64,000 bases of DNA from Ustulina deusta (lineage: Eukaryota; Ascomycota; Sordariomycetes; Xylariales; Xylariaceae). A program made the position numbers and the translations under genes. The stretch spans positions 682,001-746,000 of the forward strand of contig JAJNNX010000001.1 of assembly GCA_023159155.1 (NCBI GenBank), given 5' to 3'. Positions 48,176-60,510 of the stretch are shown here, piece by piece. Under the pieces are notes generated by a model, which was not told the DNA's origin, ran no database searches, and saw nothing but the letters and a program-made list of their open reading frames with translations. Position 1 is the stretch's first letter. The number at the start of each line of letters is the position of its first letter.

Positions 48176-51100
48176 TGAGCGGTTGTCATGCTCGTCTTGC
48201 GACCTGGCGCGAAAGCGCGGCCACGGGATATGGATGGATCACGTAGTGCGAAGTGCGTGGCTTCGCTCGAGGTTGTTGACATTTACTCTAGGGAGGACAA
48301 ACGAGCTGAAGAATGAGGCAAACAACTGAGAGTTACTAGAGGCTACAAACTGTTACGGGGTAATACGAGGTAACGAGTGGTAACGCATGTAGGGGTCGAG
48401 GTAACAACTCTGTTGTAGCCTATAGAACTAATAACTATGGGGGGCAAGGCATACCTATATACATGTAAGTCGATGAGAAACTGGGGATCTGGCAGCCCGC
48501 GGTTAGGGTAATAGACAGTATTTTCTCTCCCAGAGCTAACTTTTGATTGTCCCGGCCAACGAGTTTTTATTTCATTTTCTCTCTCCTCTGGTGAAACATT
48601 TCAAGACGAAAGAATCAAATAAACATTGTCCAATAAATGCAAACCCCTATTCTAATATGCGCCTAGTAGTACATCCATATTTCCATATCGCCATATTTCA
48701 CTAGCCAACCCACTTCCTTCGTAAATGTCTATTGTTGTACACCCATCCTACACAAATTCCAAAGGGCTATTCAATCCTTTTCGCGTTTATATCACATTCT
48801 AATGATCCGGCTCCCCTATATTCGCTGTTCACGTGGATCCACACATTTCTCGATCTTTCAGGCATAGCTTTTCCCTGGTCTTGCGGTTGCCTGGTTAAAT
48901 ATGGTCAGTAAGTGCAAAAATATAGGCAACATTTTTCTGCCTGGTTTGCTGGACTTACAAAAACAAGTTTTAGGTTGAAGCTTTATCTGATACATCGGTA
49001 ATAGAACCAGCTTTGCTAACCGGCCCCAGTTTAACTAACACATGATGGTTAGCATCACTGCACTCTTTTTTTTTCTGGCTAAAAGGGGCTAGGTAACTCA
49101 CGACGACGATGTTGACGGTGGTGGCGGCGATGGTGCCGGAGCTGGCGAAGACTCGGTTTTGACAGCTGAAGAAGACCCGGACGCGCTGCTGCTCCCTTGG
49201 CCTTGGGTAGTGCCACCGTCTATGGCGACTGACACTGCTGCTAGAATCACAACCATCGTGGAAGGTATGTATTCCTGGTCCGAACGGTTTCTCGTGAGAG
49301 CAAGAGAGGAATCTAAAATACTAAAGAAGCTGTGTCGAGGCGAATCAGGTGGAATCGATGATGGCTGATACAACAATGAAGCTTCTGGGCTCGCCAAACT
49401 CTTTATATACAGATCCAGAACCTGGAATCGAGCTCTGATGACTCCATGGCTATGTCTCATGATGATAAAGCTAGGCTCCCGGTGGTCGTACAGCTCGCTA
49501 CACTGATGATAGCGAGTGTGAAGTGACCCTGAAGCGCATGCGAAGCCCTCCAAAGATCCTACTTGGCGAGATCATATCCCCCTAAGCGGCACTACGATGT
49601 CTTCGCGTATTCTTGATCCCCACTGACGTCACATCGGATCCTCAGTTAGAGCTCTCGCCCATTCTATTTCTCGTTCTTACTAGCCGACTCGACAGTAGGA
49701 ATTATTCAAGTGACTCAATGATTGGGGCGGAGACGGCTACCCCTACGGCACAGTACCTCGCATCACTTACACGCCAGCGGCGGCCGAGGTGAAGAACTCG
49801 GCGAATGAAACATGTTTCCGACCATGCGGTAGCCCGTACCGCACGTCCAGACATATGTTTACTAGTCAAGGCTGATTTCCGCCGCGAAGCGGAGCGGACC
49901 TGACGATCCGGGTGTCCTGCCGATGGCTGAGCACGATGGTACTAAGCCAGTTCCGGCCGTGGCAAGGGCTCGAAAGTTCCTTACGTAAGTTTCCTTTCTA
50001 GGACCAATTTCCCGTTCGGGCCAATCGATGCAGCATTTGTGTCTCGAAGACAGCCAGATTCGACTGCTCCAGGCAGGCAGGCATCAGCTCCTCCAAAGCG
50101 CCCCCAAAACATCCAGCCTGAGGGATGTCTTGGCGCTGGATGGCGGAGGCAAGCTTTGTTATATATATGGAACTAAGTCAGGACTGACTGATGTCCCCGA
50201 GAGAAACCCGTTTCATACGGCGTATTTCGATCCCCGTTCCCATACGATTATTCGGGTCTCCTGCCACGATCCTACTCCGCACGCTCGTCCGATCTCATTG
50301 GACGATCGAGTTACAAAGCAAAGCACAGGGTATGAGAAACCTTATATTGACGACCAGAAGAAAGCAGGCAATGCTTCGTACCTTGTTCAGCTTAACAAAT
50401 TTCGGGGGGTCAACTATCTTCTCTGGGGGCGCAGCGGGGCAGTATTGCAGCCTAGAGATGCAAGAGCAGTATCGGTTCATCCTATGTGCTTATTTAGTTG
50501 ATACTGCCTGTTCTATAATTGTTCATACTAGCCCGCACCCCAGTCAGATGAGGAGTCAACGTGCCAGACCACGTGGTTGAAGAACAAATTATGACATTGA
50601 CTGACCGATATAGATGATTAATTTGTATGTTACCGTCGTACGTCTACAACAGTAGAATACATGTAAGTACTAATTTATGCGAAACTTCGTGTTCCGTGAC
50701 GTAGCTAACTAGCGCGTGACGAGGGCATCACTCTGCGTGACAGATGATAGTGCCAATAGGTATTTCTCATTTCTTCTTTCATCTTTTTCCTTACATCTAC
50801 AACTTTGCATACACCAAACTATTCCTTGAAATCGAAACAGCGCGCGGGGCAAAAAAGCTTGGTAGGGCTGAAACTTGGCGTGTTGGTGAATCGCGTAAAT
50901 CCCACGTTTATTTCCGATGAGCCTCACGGGTTCATCCTCTCGCTACAATATGCCTGCAGACCGTGATGTTGTGGCTGAAACTTGGCCATCATCGACGGGA
51001 TGAGAGACAGGCTGGTGGTAACGCGATATGTGAGATGATGATGGCTTTTCCCCCTTGATCTTTGAGACCACGATTTGCGGCGGCTGGTACAAGAAATCCT

Positions 51101-52057
51101 GGAAACAACATAACACTGCCCAAACGAAGACCGAACCTAATACAACTATGTTTTGGGCTAACGACCCAAGGACGTAGTTGGCATGGAGCAGCGGGAAATT
51201 CTGGCGTGGTTTAGAAATAGGATTAAGATTTAGCATCAACTATAAGACTTATTTTTGTCTTCCTCCCACTCCAGCCGAGCCCGGCTCGGACCTTCGCAAA
51301 ACTAATTAACACAGCCGGGGAATATAATACGAGTTGACAACAGAGAGGTGCATGTGCGCCCCTTACTTAACATTGGTATTTCGATCGATTCATATCTTCC
51401 TTCCATGGATGTGGTCATGACTATTTGCGTTGTCCCTTGATTCTGCCTTGGTGTGGAGCAAGTGATGCCGAGTCCGTTTTCCTGTGAGCCAAATAAATCT
51501 GAAGCAAATGAAATATCCCTTCATTCCTATTTGTATTACGTTACAGTATTTTTAGCAACGACAGGACGATCGGATATCCGACAATCTCGCTTCACTGAGG
51601 GAATTAATATTCAAGGATTTCAAGGGAGAAGAAAAAAAGGGAGAGGGGAAGAAAGAAGATGTGACAAAGTTTGGTTGCCGCTCCTGGACTCTAACCTATC
51701 GAGCATGGAGCTTGTTTAGGTGTAGGTTAAGATGAGCTCTTATCCTTGCCTATCGATAACGGCCACTAATAATACCTACAGTAGGTACCTCTGGTAGGTC
51801 ACAGTGGGGTTGACGGATAGAGGGGTACAGCGTTCTTGCCAGACACCCCGCAAACAGTCCTTGCTCGAGCTGGTACCTGGTCTAGTTAGTGTAGGCTAGA
51901 ATATGCCAGAATAGGTGACATTACATACCTCCGTCCCTGTCTCACCTCGGGAGGTTCACAGAGAACCCGCCAGCCTGCAAAACCTGTCGAAACTGACCAA
52001 TTCCTTGCTTCCCTCTTGTCAATTTCTGTACCAGGACCGTCTGGTAGAAGCCAAAAA
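48176..52057. other. Intergenic spacer (3.9 kb) before CDC37
   Basis: No supported gene. A minus-strand frame at 49098-49553 ends in a Ser/Pro-rich tail and carries no motif. A plus-strand frame at 50028-50501 (157 codons) looks protein-like but matches nothing I know. 48600-48900 is AT-rich. 51774-51786 is an ACCTAC-A-GTAGGT inverted repeat about 270 bp upstream of CDC37. Confidence 0.45.
51774..51786. repeat. Inverted repeat ACCTAC-A-GTAGGT
   Basis: Six-base arms around a single A, followed at once by ACCTCTGGTAGGT. It lies about 270 bp upstream of the CDC37 start. It belongs to the same word family as the perfect palindromes elsewhere in the window. Confidence 0.55.
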
Positions 52058-53658
52058 ATGCCTGTAGACTACAGCAAGTGGGTAAGCAGTGCCTGGGAAT
52101 TGATGGCTGTCAGGGCCGCGGCTAAGAGCTACGAACTACGACGGAATAACTAACCATGATGCTTCCTCCTCGCAGGACAACCTGGAGCTCAGCGATGACT
52201 CCGACATCGAGGTCCATCCGAACGTCGACAAACGGTCCTTCATCCGCGCCAAGCAGAACCAAATCCACGCCGAGCGCCAACAGCGCCGACTTCAGATCGC
52301 GACCTACAAGTACGAACGCGTAATCAATGAGGGATTGATAAAACGCATATCCGGGCTTCTAGCTGCCCTCAGAGCCAATGCTGCCGAAGCTGAAACTAAC
52401 GAAGCCGAGGTGGCTTTCCGAGCCGTCATCGAGTCCGCTGGCAACCCCGAGGACGACAAGATGCCTAGTCCCCCAGAAGGTGTCCGTACCGACCTCGGCG
52501 AGTCGCCTACATACTCCAGGATGATGGCGGCATTGCTAGACCAGGTAAATACCACGCTTAACGAGAAGAAAGTAGAGAACCGCTACACTGCCATGGTCGA
52601 GGAGATAGGGAACCACTTGAACAAGGTGCAAGATCTACAGAGGCAACTCTTGGAACAGCTAGCAGAGCTGGAGAAGGAGGAGAGCCGTAAGATCACAAGC
52701 GAGGGTATCCACACGGGGTTCGACAGTTCCTACGTCGCAAAGTCTACACCGTCTACGTCGGGGGAGAAGAAGGACGATAGCAAAATCGAACTTTTGAATC
52801 CCAACTTCTCCACGAGCAGGCCCGAGGAACCAAAGGGGACATCGGCGACTGACGAAGACGACGACGACGACGCTGAGATCGAGGCTTCTCCCGATGCTCG
52901 CAAGTTCGCAAATATCAAGGCCAGTGAGTACCGAGAAAGCCATGCCTTCATCACTTCACATCCCCACATTCTGTCTGAGAAGGAGACGGACGGTATCCTC
53001 GTCATGGCCTTTGACGAGCAGCTACAGAATAAGGATGATGTCGCACGAAACTACATACATCAAGCGCTTCTACTCCAGTACTGTCGCTCGCTCGGCAGGG
53101 ATGGTGTTTCGCTCTTCTTCAAGCGCATCACCACGAAGGGTCACCAAGCCCAAGAGGTATTCTTTAAAGATGTACAGGATACGTACTTCCGCATTAAAGG
53201 CCGGACGGCAGAGATCAACGCACAGCGGGCTGAGGAGGGCGGGTCTGGCGATGTAGAGCAGATCCAGCTACATGCAGTCGAACCAGGCACGGAAATCAAG
53301 ATCCGGATCCCGGCCAAGAACAGCGAAGATGAAGCCGAGAAGCACGGACGCGAAATCTTCGAAGGGTTTGCGCCGGACATGCGAAAGGCCCTAGAATCCG
53401 GCAGTCTGGACAAGGTCAACGAGGTTCTTGGTAAGATGAAGGTTCCCGAGGCCGAGGAACTTGTTGGTCTCTTGAGCGAGGTAAGGCGTATACTATGGCG
53501 TCATCAGCCAGCGCACTGATTTGCTAACTGTCTTGTAGGCTGGCGTCCTTAGTTTGGAAGAGCAGATAATAGACGCCACGACTGAGGAAGGCAAAAAGAA
53601 GGTCAAGGAGATGGAGGAAAGAGCTGCCATGGAGTCATATGCAGACGATCCCGAGTAA
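52058..53658 (+). CDS. CDC37: Cdc37, Hsp90 co-chaperone for kinases
   Basis: Three exons, 52058-52081, 52176-53480 and 53539-53658, give 482 residues. The N-terminus MPVDYSKWDNLELSDDSDIE is the Cdc37 kinase-binding signature. Ser14 and Ser17 sit in acidic CK2 sites that in yeast Cdc37 are phosphorylated for activity. The conserved HPNVDKRSFIRAKQNQIH follows, then a coiled coil. The acidic linker at about residue 230 is DEDDDDDAEIE. The middle Hsp90-binding domain has the run from FANIKASEYRESHAFI to YCRSLGRDGVSLFFKRI. The C-terminal helix bundle ends EMEERAAMESYADDPE. Cdc37 delivers protein kinases (Cdk1, Raf-type, MAP kinases) to Hsp90 in the cytosol. Exon 1 ends exactly after the invariant Trp8. 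Intron 2 (58 nt) has CTAAC and TGTAG. Confidence 0.97.
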
Positions 53659-54856
53659 AAATGGACTCCCATAACATGGTAGTGTTGGGTGATTTGATTT
53701 GCCCTTGTACTAATGATTATAAGGCTGTGAGAGGAGAAACTGGGATAATTTAGGTAGTCACGAATACCCCGAAACATAATTTCAGCTGATTTGCTCAATT
53801 GTTATGATGATCTATCTGCTGTAGGTATTATTAGTACTGCATGAAAGGGGGGCACAGAGTGCTTCGTGTAGGGTATCGTGACGAAGTTAAACTATGACAC
53901 TCTTTGTTCAAGCTGGCTGGCTCGTTCGCTGTCATTATTGGACTTGGTTAAGGGGCTGTGTGTGGCTGTACCCTCATAATTGTTCGAGAAGCTGGAAAGA
54001 TCTGCCCTCAGCCCGATATGGCGCTGCAGCCGCACTGTCTCAGTGGAGTCTCGTATTCCCCTTTACGACTCCTCTAAGACCTGACTCTGTTGTCGAACGT
54101 TCAGCTTAAGTGAGTGGCGAACCTCAATTCTTAGACCACGGATGGTACCGCTGGGAAATAGTCACGAACCTATTGTAGTGTACCTAAGGTTAGGTTCGTG
54201 AGCGCCCGTCGGTCTTGTAGGGACCGTCTACTTCTAAGAAAATGCCTTGCTATGCCATGCACTTACTAACTATAGACAGGTATTGTACAGACGCGTAGTA
54301 TGGAGATTGTAAAGGCCGCTAATCTGCTTGAAACAAGATCAACGAAGGCGGAACGCGCGTTGACACTCGCTGACGTGGAGAGGCGCAGTCGCCAGCTCCA
54401 GCCAAGCTGGAAGTCCGGGACATGCTCCACAGCGCACCTAACCTCATTTAGTCTAGACCATTATGCAGGTAGTACTGTATGCATGTAGGTTGTACCTCAG
54501 GTCCGCTACTCCACGTAACCTAGTACTTACCCAACCCTGCAGATCGCCGCCATTCTCAGGGAATACACTAGACCGTCGTCCCAACCTCACGCAACAACAC
54601 GACGACGGGCGTTTTGGGTGTGGCGGATCAACATTACGTACCTAGAATCCGTACTGTTCTGTCACGCACTTCAGCCTTCTCCAGCCATGATTAAAACTAG
54701 CAAGCATGGCGCTCGCTGTAAGATGCAAAGTCAAGTTCCCTTCCGCTTCTCTCGCTTGTATAGTTTATCTCTTCCGTTTCTCTCTTCCACACGAAGTACG
54801 TCGTGCACACGGGTAGTTGCAGTACTTTCGTTTCGCCTCGTATTTCCCCAGTCAAC
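53659..54856. other. Intergenic between CDC37 and PLC-like gene
   Basis: No supported gene; three short plus-strand frames (60-75 codons) show no motifs. The end of the spacer (about 54735-54800) is CT-rich with TATAGTTTATC at 54759, a possible promoter region for the next gene. Confidence 0.45.
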
Positions 54857-55999
54857 ATGATCCCGTCACTATGCAAATACGCAGCAACTCTGGCGGCTCT
54901 GGCGAGCACAGCCTATTCATCACCGCAGGCCAGCAATGTCTTGTCGACAGTGACGACGGCAACGTCTGTCGCTACGGCGCAGGCTGCATCGACAAGCTCG
55001 GCATCGACAGTTGCTTGCAATAACTCTCCAGACCTTTGTAGCCGCTCCTACAGCAACATCACTCACATGGGCGCCCACGACTCGGCTTTTCTCCGCGACG
55101 CCAGCACCTCGAATTCGGTCGCCGGTAACCAGTACTACAACGCTACCGTTGCTTTGGATGCTGGTATACGACTGCTGCAGGTGCAAGTCCACGACCTCAA
55201 TGGCACTATCGAGATGTGCCACACGCTATGCAGCCTACTTGATGCAGGCCCTCTGCAAGACTGGCTTGGAGACATCAAAACCTGGATGGACAGTAACCCG
55301 AACGAAGTGGTGACGCTCTTGATTGTCAACTCCGATAACTACGATGTCGAGGAATTTGGGGCCGTATTCGAGGCATCAGGCATCTCAACGTACGGATACA
55401 CGCCATCGGGTAATGAGTGGCCGACTCTGCAGTCCATGATCAGCGCCAAAACCCGTCTTGTGACATTCATCGCATCCGTCACAGCCAGCAGCACCTACTC
55501 GTATCTGCTCCCTGAGTTCGACTATGTCTTCGAGACTGCGTATGAGGTCACATCTCTCTCGGGCTTCAACTGTACCTTGGACCGGCCATCCACCCAATCT
55601 TCGGCAGCTTCGGCGCTCTCCGCTGGCCTTCTGCCGCTCATGAACCACTTCGCCTACACGGATCTGGGCTCCTCCATTATGATCCCGGATGTCAGCGATA
55701 TCGCAACGACTAACAGCCCATCGACGTCGACTACCGGAGCCCTGGGTCTGCATGCTCAAACCTGCAATTCCGAGTGGGGCTACAAACCGACATTTGTGCT
55801 GGTAGATTTCTTCAACGAGGGTCCCTCCATCAAGACTGCCGACGTGATGAACGGCATCACCAGCGCCGTCGGACGCAAGAACGACACCGTGGCTGCCGCG
55901 GACACTTCAGCCAGCGAGGCGAAACGCGGGCGTGGCACCGCTGGCATGGGTACGGGAGCGTTGGTTGCGTTCGTCGCGGCGGCATTGGTCCTCACATAG
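54857..55999 (+). CDS. Secreted, GPI-anchored PLC-like phosphodiesterase (PI-PLC X-like TIM barrel)
   Basis: A single exon of 380 residues from the ATG at 54857. An in-frame upstream codon would add 18 residues ahead of the signal peptide, so the inner start is preferred. Residues 1-21 are a signal peptide ([20 protein letters not shown]). A Ser/Thr/Ala-rich stretch follows to residue 52. The barrel begins [20 protein letters not shown]. His74 in MGAHDSAF and His122 in EMCHTLC correspond by position to the two catalytic histidines of PI-PLC-type enzymes. Later barrel strands include [23 protein letters not shown] and [12 protein letters not shown]. The last 16 residues are hydrophobic after a small-residue site near GTAGMGTGA, as in GPI attachment signals. 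Several Asn-X-Thr sites are present. The protein is expected at the cell surface. The substrate (phosphoinositide, GPI or other phosphodiester) is not known for this fungal group. Confidence 0.86.
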   Translation: MIPSLCKYAATLAALASTAYSSPQASNVLSTVTTATSVATAQAASTSSASTVACNNSPDLCSRSYSNITHMGAHDSAFLRDASTSNSVAGNQYYNATVALDAGIRLLQVQVHDLNGTIEMCHTLCSLLDAGPLQDWLGDIKTWMDSNPNEVVTLLIVNSDNYDVEEFGAVFEASGISTYGYTPSGNEWPTLQSMISAKTRLVTFIASVTASSTYSYLLPEFDYVFETAYEVTSLSGFNCTLDRPSTQSSAASALSAGLLPLMNHFAYTDLGSSIMIPDVSDIATTNSPSTSTTGALGLHAQTCNSEWGYKPTFVLVDFFNEGPSIKTADVMNGITSAVGRKNDTVAAADTSASEAKRGRGTAGMGTGALVAFVAAALVLT

Positions 56000-56815
56000 A
56001 TGGGCGAATTATTTTTTAAACTGCTATTTTGGAGCGTGGCAATATTCTGTTTTGAACATTTATGGAAGGCGATTTTGCTTAGGATGGGTAAGGCTGCATA
56101 GCGAACGGCGTTCATCTTGGGGGCGAATTTATACAGGCACGGATTCATCATCACCAAGTACGAACAGACCAGTACTTTGATTGAAATACGTCGAGATACC
56201 TGGTGCGTATTTCGATACTCGCTTTTAGGGGGGCGACCGTAGATAGAAATAAATCTACTAGCATAGGCGTTTGCGCTCGCTACAGGCAACTAGATAGGAA
56301 TCGTAAGACAAGCGTCTGGAGAATATTAACTAGCTATACGCATGATACGGAATTTTGAGTGTTACAGAAGTTCCTTTTGCTGAGATTGATATATATATAT
56401 ATATATATATATAGATCGTACAATGATCTCTCTCAAACCGAGGTGCTCAAACCGAGGTGACGTTATCCCGCTATCAATGCAAAATTCGCACGACAAATAC
56501 GATGACGGGCACGCGTGGATCGCGCACAGAATTGTCATGGACCGGCCGGGGCCGTCGGCGGCGGGGTTGTTGTTTTTGTGGTGGATGGAGCTCCGTTCTT
56601 TTAACCTCATCAATCAAGCCAATGTTTTGCTTATTTGTTTCCATTTCATCACGCTCGCCTTGGTTGTATGTATGTATATACGCACTACTTACTACTTACT
56701 TACTGCTCATCCTGCCTAATAAAAAATAAAAAAAAGCACCAATACTTTTTCTCAAAGGCTAGCCAAAAGTCGGCGGAGCATTCTGCACCGACTGGCATAA
56801 GTCAGTCAGTCAAGC
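56000..56815. other. Intergenic between PLC-like gene and ECM15-like gene
   Basis: No gene is seen. It contains an (AT)n microsatellite at 56389-56413 and, toward the next gene, TACT repeats near 56686-56705 and GTCAGTCAGTCAAG directly before its start codon. Confidence 0.5.
56389..56413. repeat. (AT)n microsatellite
   Basis: About 25 bp of uninterrupted AT dinucleotides in the spacer. A similar TA run occurs 1.2 kb further on, inside an intron of the next gene. Confidence 0.9.
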
Positions 56816-57604
56816 ATGGAATACACGCACATCGCGACGCCCGAGCGGTGCTACGCCGACTTCTGTCTCATCCCGGTGCGTTTCTCCGCCACTTACCTCC
56901 CTCTGTCCGTCTGCTGTCTGTCTATCCTATCCCCACCACCGCTCTCTGTCACTGCCTTCAGGCCCGTGTCGCCCGCCTTTGTTTCCCTCTGCCATCCATC
57001 CATCCATCCATCCGTACTTCCGCCAACGGGCACACACACACACACACACTCGTATTTCAAATATCTTTCCAACCCACAAGATACTTTCACCTCACCTCCG
57101 CCTCCTCTCCGCCCCGCTCCTCGACGAGGAGCGTGCAACGAACGAGGCATCAGGAGCACACACACACACGGTGTACCGGATGATTCAAATGACCTGAAGC
57201 TAGCAATCTATCTAACCCCAAATCCCGGCCCGCAGATCGGCACCGGCTCCGTCTCCGTCGCGGCGGAGGTGGCAGAGGTCCAGAAACTGCTCAAGGCGAG
57301 CGGGCTCGTGCACACGATGCATTCGGCGGGGACGACAGTCGGTACGTTTTTTTTTTTTTTTTTTTTTTCCCGGTCGACGACGGACAAGACAAGACAAATA
57401 AACAGCGCTTCCATGCCCTTTTTTTTTTTTTTTTTTGCGACTCCTTAAGGTTCTCGCGCCCTCCCCTGCCTTTCCTTCTAAAACGCAACTTGCTTCATTT
57501 CGTCTTATATACATATCCTTTCAATACCCACGCGTCCCTCCATCTTCCCACCTGTTTCCCGCGCCCTGATGGGGCCCCCTAATATGGTAAAGCCCGTCTC
57601 TTAC

Positions 57605-57640
<36 letters not shown>

Positions 57641-58116
57641 ATATACCACCCACGCAACAACCAATGAGTTCGTCTATTTCCCCAGTAACAGAATCCCCAT
57701 CTATCTATTCTCAACCAGGGGGGACCAAAAAAAAAAAAAGACCTGGCAAACTAATTAACCAACGTAACAGAAGGCTCCTGGGACGAAGTGATGAGAGTAA
57801 TCGGGCAAGCGCACAGCGCAGTCCACGCGCGCGGCGTCGTAAGAGTGCAGAGTTCGATGCGCGTCGGCACGAGGTGCGTTAGTTTTTTTGATTTGAGACC
57901 AACTTCTTCTCCACATCCTCCCCTTTCCCTTTCCCTTTCCTCCCCCTCAACTAATACCTTACTTCTCTTCTCCCGATCCTCCCGTCCCCCCAGCGTTCCT
58001 TTCCTATCCCCTAATTTCAGCCCCCCCCCTTACGACATCACAGGACGGACAAGCAGCAGACGGCTCAAGACAAGGTGAAGCGCGTCGAGGAGATACTGTC
58101 CAAGTCGACTTCGTGA
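56816..58116 (+). CDS. ECM15: ECM15/UPF0045 (MTH1187) family small thiamine-binding-type protein
   Basis: Four exons, 56816-56875, 57236-57341, 57771-57873 and 58044-58116, give 113 residues. Borders are GTGCGT-GCAG, GTACGT-ACAG and GTGCGT-ACAG. The protein is the whole family length. It has the N-terminal strand CYADFCLIPIGTGSVSVAAE, the loop HTMHSAGTTVEGSWDEVM, the helix IGQAHSAVHARGVVRV, and the C-terminal SSMRVGTRTDKQQTAQDKV. HSAGTT and RVGTRTDK are the family hallmarks. Homologues are ferredoxin-like tetramers that bind thiamine or related pyrimidines; yeast Ecm15 is non-essential with no proven reaction. The oddity is that the three introns total 959 nt against 342 nt of coding sequence, and hold six simple-sequence tracts. 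Gene finders may miss or misjoin this gene. It converges on the CCDC47-like gene. Confidence 0.92.
56994..57048 (+). repeat. CCAT repeat and (CA)9 run in ECM15 intron 1
   Basis: Positions 56994-57013 are CATC/CCAT repeats and 57031-57048 is (CA)9. A second CA run is at 57157-57169. All lie in the 360-nt first intron. Confidence 0.85.
57347..57368 (+). repeat. T22 homopolymer just after the 5' splice site of ECM15 intron 2
   Basis: Twenty-two consecutive T begin four bases past the GT of the donor at 57342. A second T run (18) is at 57419-57436 and a 13-A run at 57727-57739 in the same intron. Homopolymer length may be affected by sequencing error, but the runs lie outside coding sequence. 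Confidence 0.85.
57606..57637 (+). repeat. (TA)n microsatellite in ECM15 intron 2
   Basis: About 30 bp of TA dinucleotides between the T runs and the A run of the same 429-nt intron. Confidence 0.9.
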
Positions 58117-58528
58117 CGGACCGACGGACGTCGGATAATCTGCTCGGGAGTATAGATATTTACGGCAGATGGGTCCTCGCAAGCGAAGAGCAAGGCCCGG
58201 TTTCTAGGGATGAGAACCAATAGGTGCGAAGAAGAGATGTAACCATCACAGAGGACAAAGGTATACTTCGAACGTGTTTTTTTTTTGGTTTTTTTTACAT
58301 TGAGAAATGACCAAAACCTGGTATCCCTGGCCCTGTGTTTTGAAATAGTTACATGCAATGTGCCCCTATAGACTTTTAGAGCTCCTACCGTGCGTGCATG
58401 CATCGTGAAGAAAGCCCCCCTTTTTATTATCCTCGCCGTATAAACCGCCCATGCCGCTGCTCAGAATCTCCTATGGGAATGCTAGCTTCAACGTAGTGAA
58501 GAGTATTGGACAAGGATCATTAGGTAGA
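58117..58528. other. Intergenic between convergent ECM15 and CCDC47-like genes
   Basis: The 3' flanks of both genes. T-rich GTTTTTTTTTTGGTTTTTT near 58276-58297 could serve 3' processing on the plus transcript. No other gene is seen. Confidence 0.5.
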
Positions 58529-60024
58529 CTATGCGCGCACAGTCTGCTTCTTAGCCGCCTTACGCAACTCCTTCTCCTTCTCCTTCTCGAGGTACTTCTT
58601 CTGCGCCTTGGCATCAAGAGCATTAAGCTCGGCATCGCGCTTGGCCTTCCGAGCCTTGTCACGTTCTAGCGCCCGCTCCTCGGCCTTTTCTTCCTCGGCT
58701 ACTTTTTGGATCTGCTTGATATTCTCTTCGCGTACGCTCTTCACCTTGCGCAGGACTTCGGTCCGGAAGTGGGCGGCGGTCGCCAATTGATCGGGCAGTC
58801 GGACGAAATAAGAGAATAGAGGGAGAAGACTCTCGTAATTATTCGAAGACGGAAGTTGGTACCGAAGGAAGATGCGCTTGCGCGGAGCAGCCTCATCCAG
58901 TCTGCCGCTTAGTTAGTATCAAAGTTTAGGGATGATTTGACTTGGCTAGGGGTTGCTAAACCTACGTCTTCGGCTTCTCCGAGGGCTGGTCAGTGATGAT
59001 GAGGTAGTTGAACAGATCTCCCGCCTTCTTGACAGCCTCAACTAGCTCATCTGTCAGGAGAGCCGAGGTGATTTCGGCGCTCTCGCTCATGACAGTTGTC
59101 CAGATAGGCAGCTTAGGGTGGTCCTTGGTGAAGGTGATAGAGACATCGTACCGCTCCTCCCGAAGCTCCTTCATTTGGTTCTTGTTCACGATAGCCCAGA
59201 CGAAACCATCATAGGTACTCTTCGAGTCCTTGCTCCGAAGCTCGGCGGCGCCAGGAATACCAGGAACGATTTGCGCCTCCCTTCCATCAAAGGGGTAGAT
59301 AGTAGCGCCCAAAGAATCCTCAGGCGTCGGGAAGCTCTCGAAGAAGAAACTGATAATAAACTCGGGGAAGAGCACCAGAGGATTGAAGCGCTTCATCAAC
59401 GACAACTTGACATCCATGAAAGCGACGTTCTGTCGACCGGTCGCATACGAGGCATATTCAAACAAGCTCTTTTCCTTCAACAGCTTGTCGGATTCATCTT
59501 CCGAGATGGACGATCCGCCGAAACCAACAAGAGCAAACTCACTCGTCAGGAGGGGGGTATGGGCTTTGGCCCAGGCCTTTGATTTGGCGCGGTTCAGGCG
59601 TGAGCCGAAGAAGTGCAGAGTCCAGATGATGGCGATGACAGAGAGGATGAGGCCTTCGTTGCGGAACTCGCCCAAGCTATGTCGCTCGTGCACATTATAC
59701 CATTTCGTGTAGGGACGCGCGGTCGGAACAGGTCCGCCACCGGCCAGGCTGCCGGTAACAGTCTCGAAAGGCAGAGGCGTGGGTTGAGGCGCTTCTGCGA
59801 AATCGGCGAAATCTACAGTTGCTTCGGTCAGCACATGTCGCTGTCACAAGCCTCTCCCAACCCCGTGCTGCGAGCGTATGAAACCAATCACTCGTTGGGG
59901 GAAGGGAGGCATTGGCGGTCGCGCCATGCCGAACGAAGGGCCACGTACCAGAATCAGCCTTGGCGGCCACAGGAGTGTCCACGGGCTTGCTGCCTCCGAG
60001 CATGTTTTTAAGGAAGTCGGCCAT
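58529..60024 (-). CDS. CCDC47-type (DUF1682) ER membrane protein
   Basis: Three exons on the minus strand: 60024-59949, 59812-58966 and 58901-58529, giving 431 residues. Introns are 136 and 64 nt (GTACGT-GTAG and GTAGGT-GCAG). The short N-terminus MADFLKNMLGGSKPVDTPVA leads to an Asp/Phe-rich patch (SDFADFAEAP). One transmembrane segment is at about residues 75-95 (LILSVIAIIWTLHFFG). The globular DUF1682 body follows, with YASYATGRQNVAFMDVKLSL, PLVLFPEFIISFFFESFP and YDGFVWAIVNKNQMKELREE. The C-terminus after residue 340 is a Lys/Glu/Arg/Ala-rich helix ending KKQTVRA. Animal CCDC47 sits in the ER as part of the PAT complex and multipass translocon, binding near the ribosome tunnel through its basic coiled coil. 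The fungal protein has the same layout, and I infer a similar membrane-protein biogenesis role. It is divergent from haspin, 486 bp apart. Confidence 0.88.
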
Positions 60025-60510
60025 CGTCGCAGACGCTCGTGCCGGAAAGCAATTGCTTGCGCAACGAGGTAAAGGGGGTTGCGAAAGGCGCAAATGGATC
60101 AGGACCGCCTCCAATAAGAATTCGCCTGCGACACAGAAGAAGCATGAGGAATCGAGAGCTGATGGACCCGAGAGTTGGGGTCCAGTGCTGCGTAGCTCCA
60201 CAGTTCCACTGCGTTCTACTATTAGGTAGGTTAGATACCTACCTATCTAGGTAGATAGGGAAGTAGGTTGCTAGTCTATCTGGATTGCGTAGTCCCCTGC
60301 CTACCCTGCTGGTGAGGCTGGTTTAGGGGGTTAAGTGGGGGCTTGCTTGTGGCTTGGATTGTGTGGCGGAATAGGTAGGACGAAACCTTGTTGCTGGGGC
60401 GTCGCTGTGGACATCCTTGAATGTAAACAAATCCAAATGAACAACATCGAACAGTTTTGCCTGAAGGAACTATGAAACAACTCTCATGATTCTCAATCAT
60501 ACATGTGAAT
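60025..60510. promoter_or_regulatory. Divergent promoter region of CCDC47-like and haspin genes
   Basis: A 486-bp head-to-head spacer serving two genes. It contains a run of TAGGTA/ACCTA words at 60224-60270, with the inverted repeat CCTATCT-AGGT-AGATAGG at 60242-60259. I see no clear TATA box. No further gene is seen. Confidence 0.5.

Noticed and set aside
49098..49553. Small Ser/Pro-rich protein with a hydrophobic start (MVVILAAVSVAIDGG)
   Set aside because: The hydrophobic stretch is too short for a signal peptide, the tail is low-complexity, and no downstream exon could be joined with confidence.
50028..50501. 157-codon frame containing LALDGGG, recalling the patatin loop
   Set aside because: No GXSXG or DGG catalytic context follows, so the match is too short to mean anything.
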